In this document: positions 30,415 to 30,614 of the stretch, piece after piece
Position numbering within the stretch: the first letter of the stretch is position 1
How the letters are laid out: every line of letters begins with the position of its first letter
Assembly: GCA_015680685.1 (NCBI GenBank)
Contig: MNCI01011922.1
Coordinates: 45,877-76,490, forward strand
DNA: 30,614 nucleotides
Source of the DNA: Gnetum montanum
Lineage: Eukaryota > Streptophyta > Gnetopsida > Gnetales > Gnetaceae
Direction: 5' to 3'
Notes under the pieces: generated by a model
Database searches by the model: none
The model's input: the letters and a program-made list of their open reading frames with translations, nothing else
What the model was told of the DNA's origin: nothing
Position numbers and translations under genes: made by a program

Positions 30415-30614
30415 GAAAGCAAAAACCATGCTAACATAAAATTTTAAGCCAAACATATTGTTTATGATAATCAATTTTTTATAAAAGCACATAATTTTTA
30501 AGAGATTTCCTCACTAACATTGCAATGCCACTAAAAGGTTTGTCTCTTCGCTCTACTCTTATATTTCTTGCAACAAATTTAATAAATTTAGGAAGTATAA
30601 AAGCTACATAACTA
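30415..30614 (-). pseudogene. LINE endonuclease domain, upstream fragment of the same split LINE
   Basis: The minus strand reads SGIAMLVRKSLKNYV (about 30492-30540) and then DYHKQYVWLK (about 30443-30470). These match the pattern of the endonuclease/exonuclease/phosphatase domain of plant LINEs, which has a G-I-A-F-L-V-R stretch and then H-x-Q-Y-x-W-x-K. The fragment runs into the GTAAG duplication at 30410-30414. Its continuation starts at 2055 on the minus strand, where the next pieces resemble the following endonuclease segment and then FNARIG. The two flanks are therefore one LINE cut by the Athila-like insertion. The 5' end is outside the window. Confidence 0.7.

Overview
The window is plant nuclear heterochromatin made entirely of transposable elements nested three deep. 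No ordinary single-copy host gene, tRNA, rRNA or CRISPR array was seen. A seed plant with a large repeat-rich genome is likely, because the elements are an Athila-like and a Tat-like Ty3/Gypsy LTR retrotransposon, the Tat-like one with the second, archaeal-type RNase H typical of plant Tat elements. The species cannot be read from the sequence.

Level 1, oldest: a LINE-type non-LTR retrotransposon on the minus strand. Its endonuclease start lies in the right flank (30415-30614), and its endonuclease end and reverse transcriptase lie in the left flank (1-2060). Level 2: an Athila-like Ty3/Gypsy element on the minus strand (2061-30409; about 9.9 kb without its insert), inserted in the LINE endonuclease region and flanked by the 5-bp duplication GTAAG. 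Its order on the minus strand is LTR (29596-30409), tRNA-Asp-type primer site, gag (split), protease, RT, RNase H, integrase, a 2-kb 3' tail and LTR (2061-2895). Level 3: an 18.4-kb Tat-like element on the plus strand (10158-28604), inserted in the gag of level 2 and flanked by the perfect 5-bp duplication CCTAT. LTR divergence agrees with this order: about 12% mismatches in the sampled part of the outer LTRs and about 8% in the inner LTRs, nearly all transitions.

The inner Tat-like element holds the most interesting content. Its sense genes are gag (11937 to about 14280), a linker with seven copies of a Pro-Tyr-Val-type motif, protease (to 16129), and then, 5.8 kb further on, RT, RNase H, archaeal-type RNase H and integrase (21956-25461). 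The 5.8-kb gap between protease and RT carries an antisense, intron-containing gene on the minus strand (21206 to 16795). I can place eight exons and seven GT-AG introns; six introns are 82-102 bp. The reading phase is kept across every junction, giving about 981 codons, now broken by seven stops that could each come from a single C-to-T change. The gene has an upstream TATA box and a downstream AATAAA. Its N-terminal part resembles an FCP1/NLI-type HAD phosphatase domain whose catalytic aspartates are missing.

Three minisatellites sharing a TAAACT core sit exactly at the gene borders: after protease, before RT, and after integrase. A 12-bp perfect palindrome, AGCGTATACGCT, with decayed forms, recurs in both LTRs, the leader, and the first intron and upstream region of the antisense gene. 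All coding regions are broken and the elements appear inactive.
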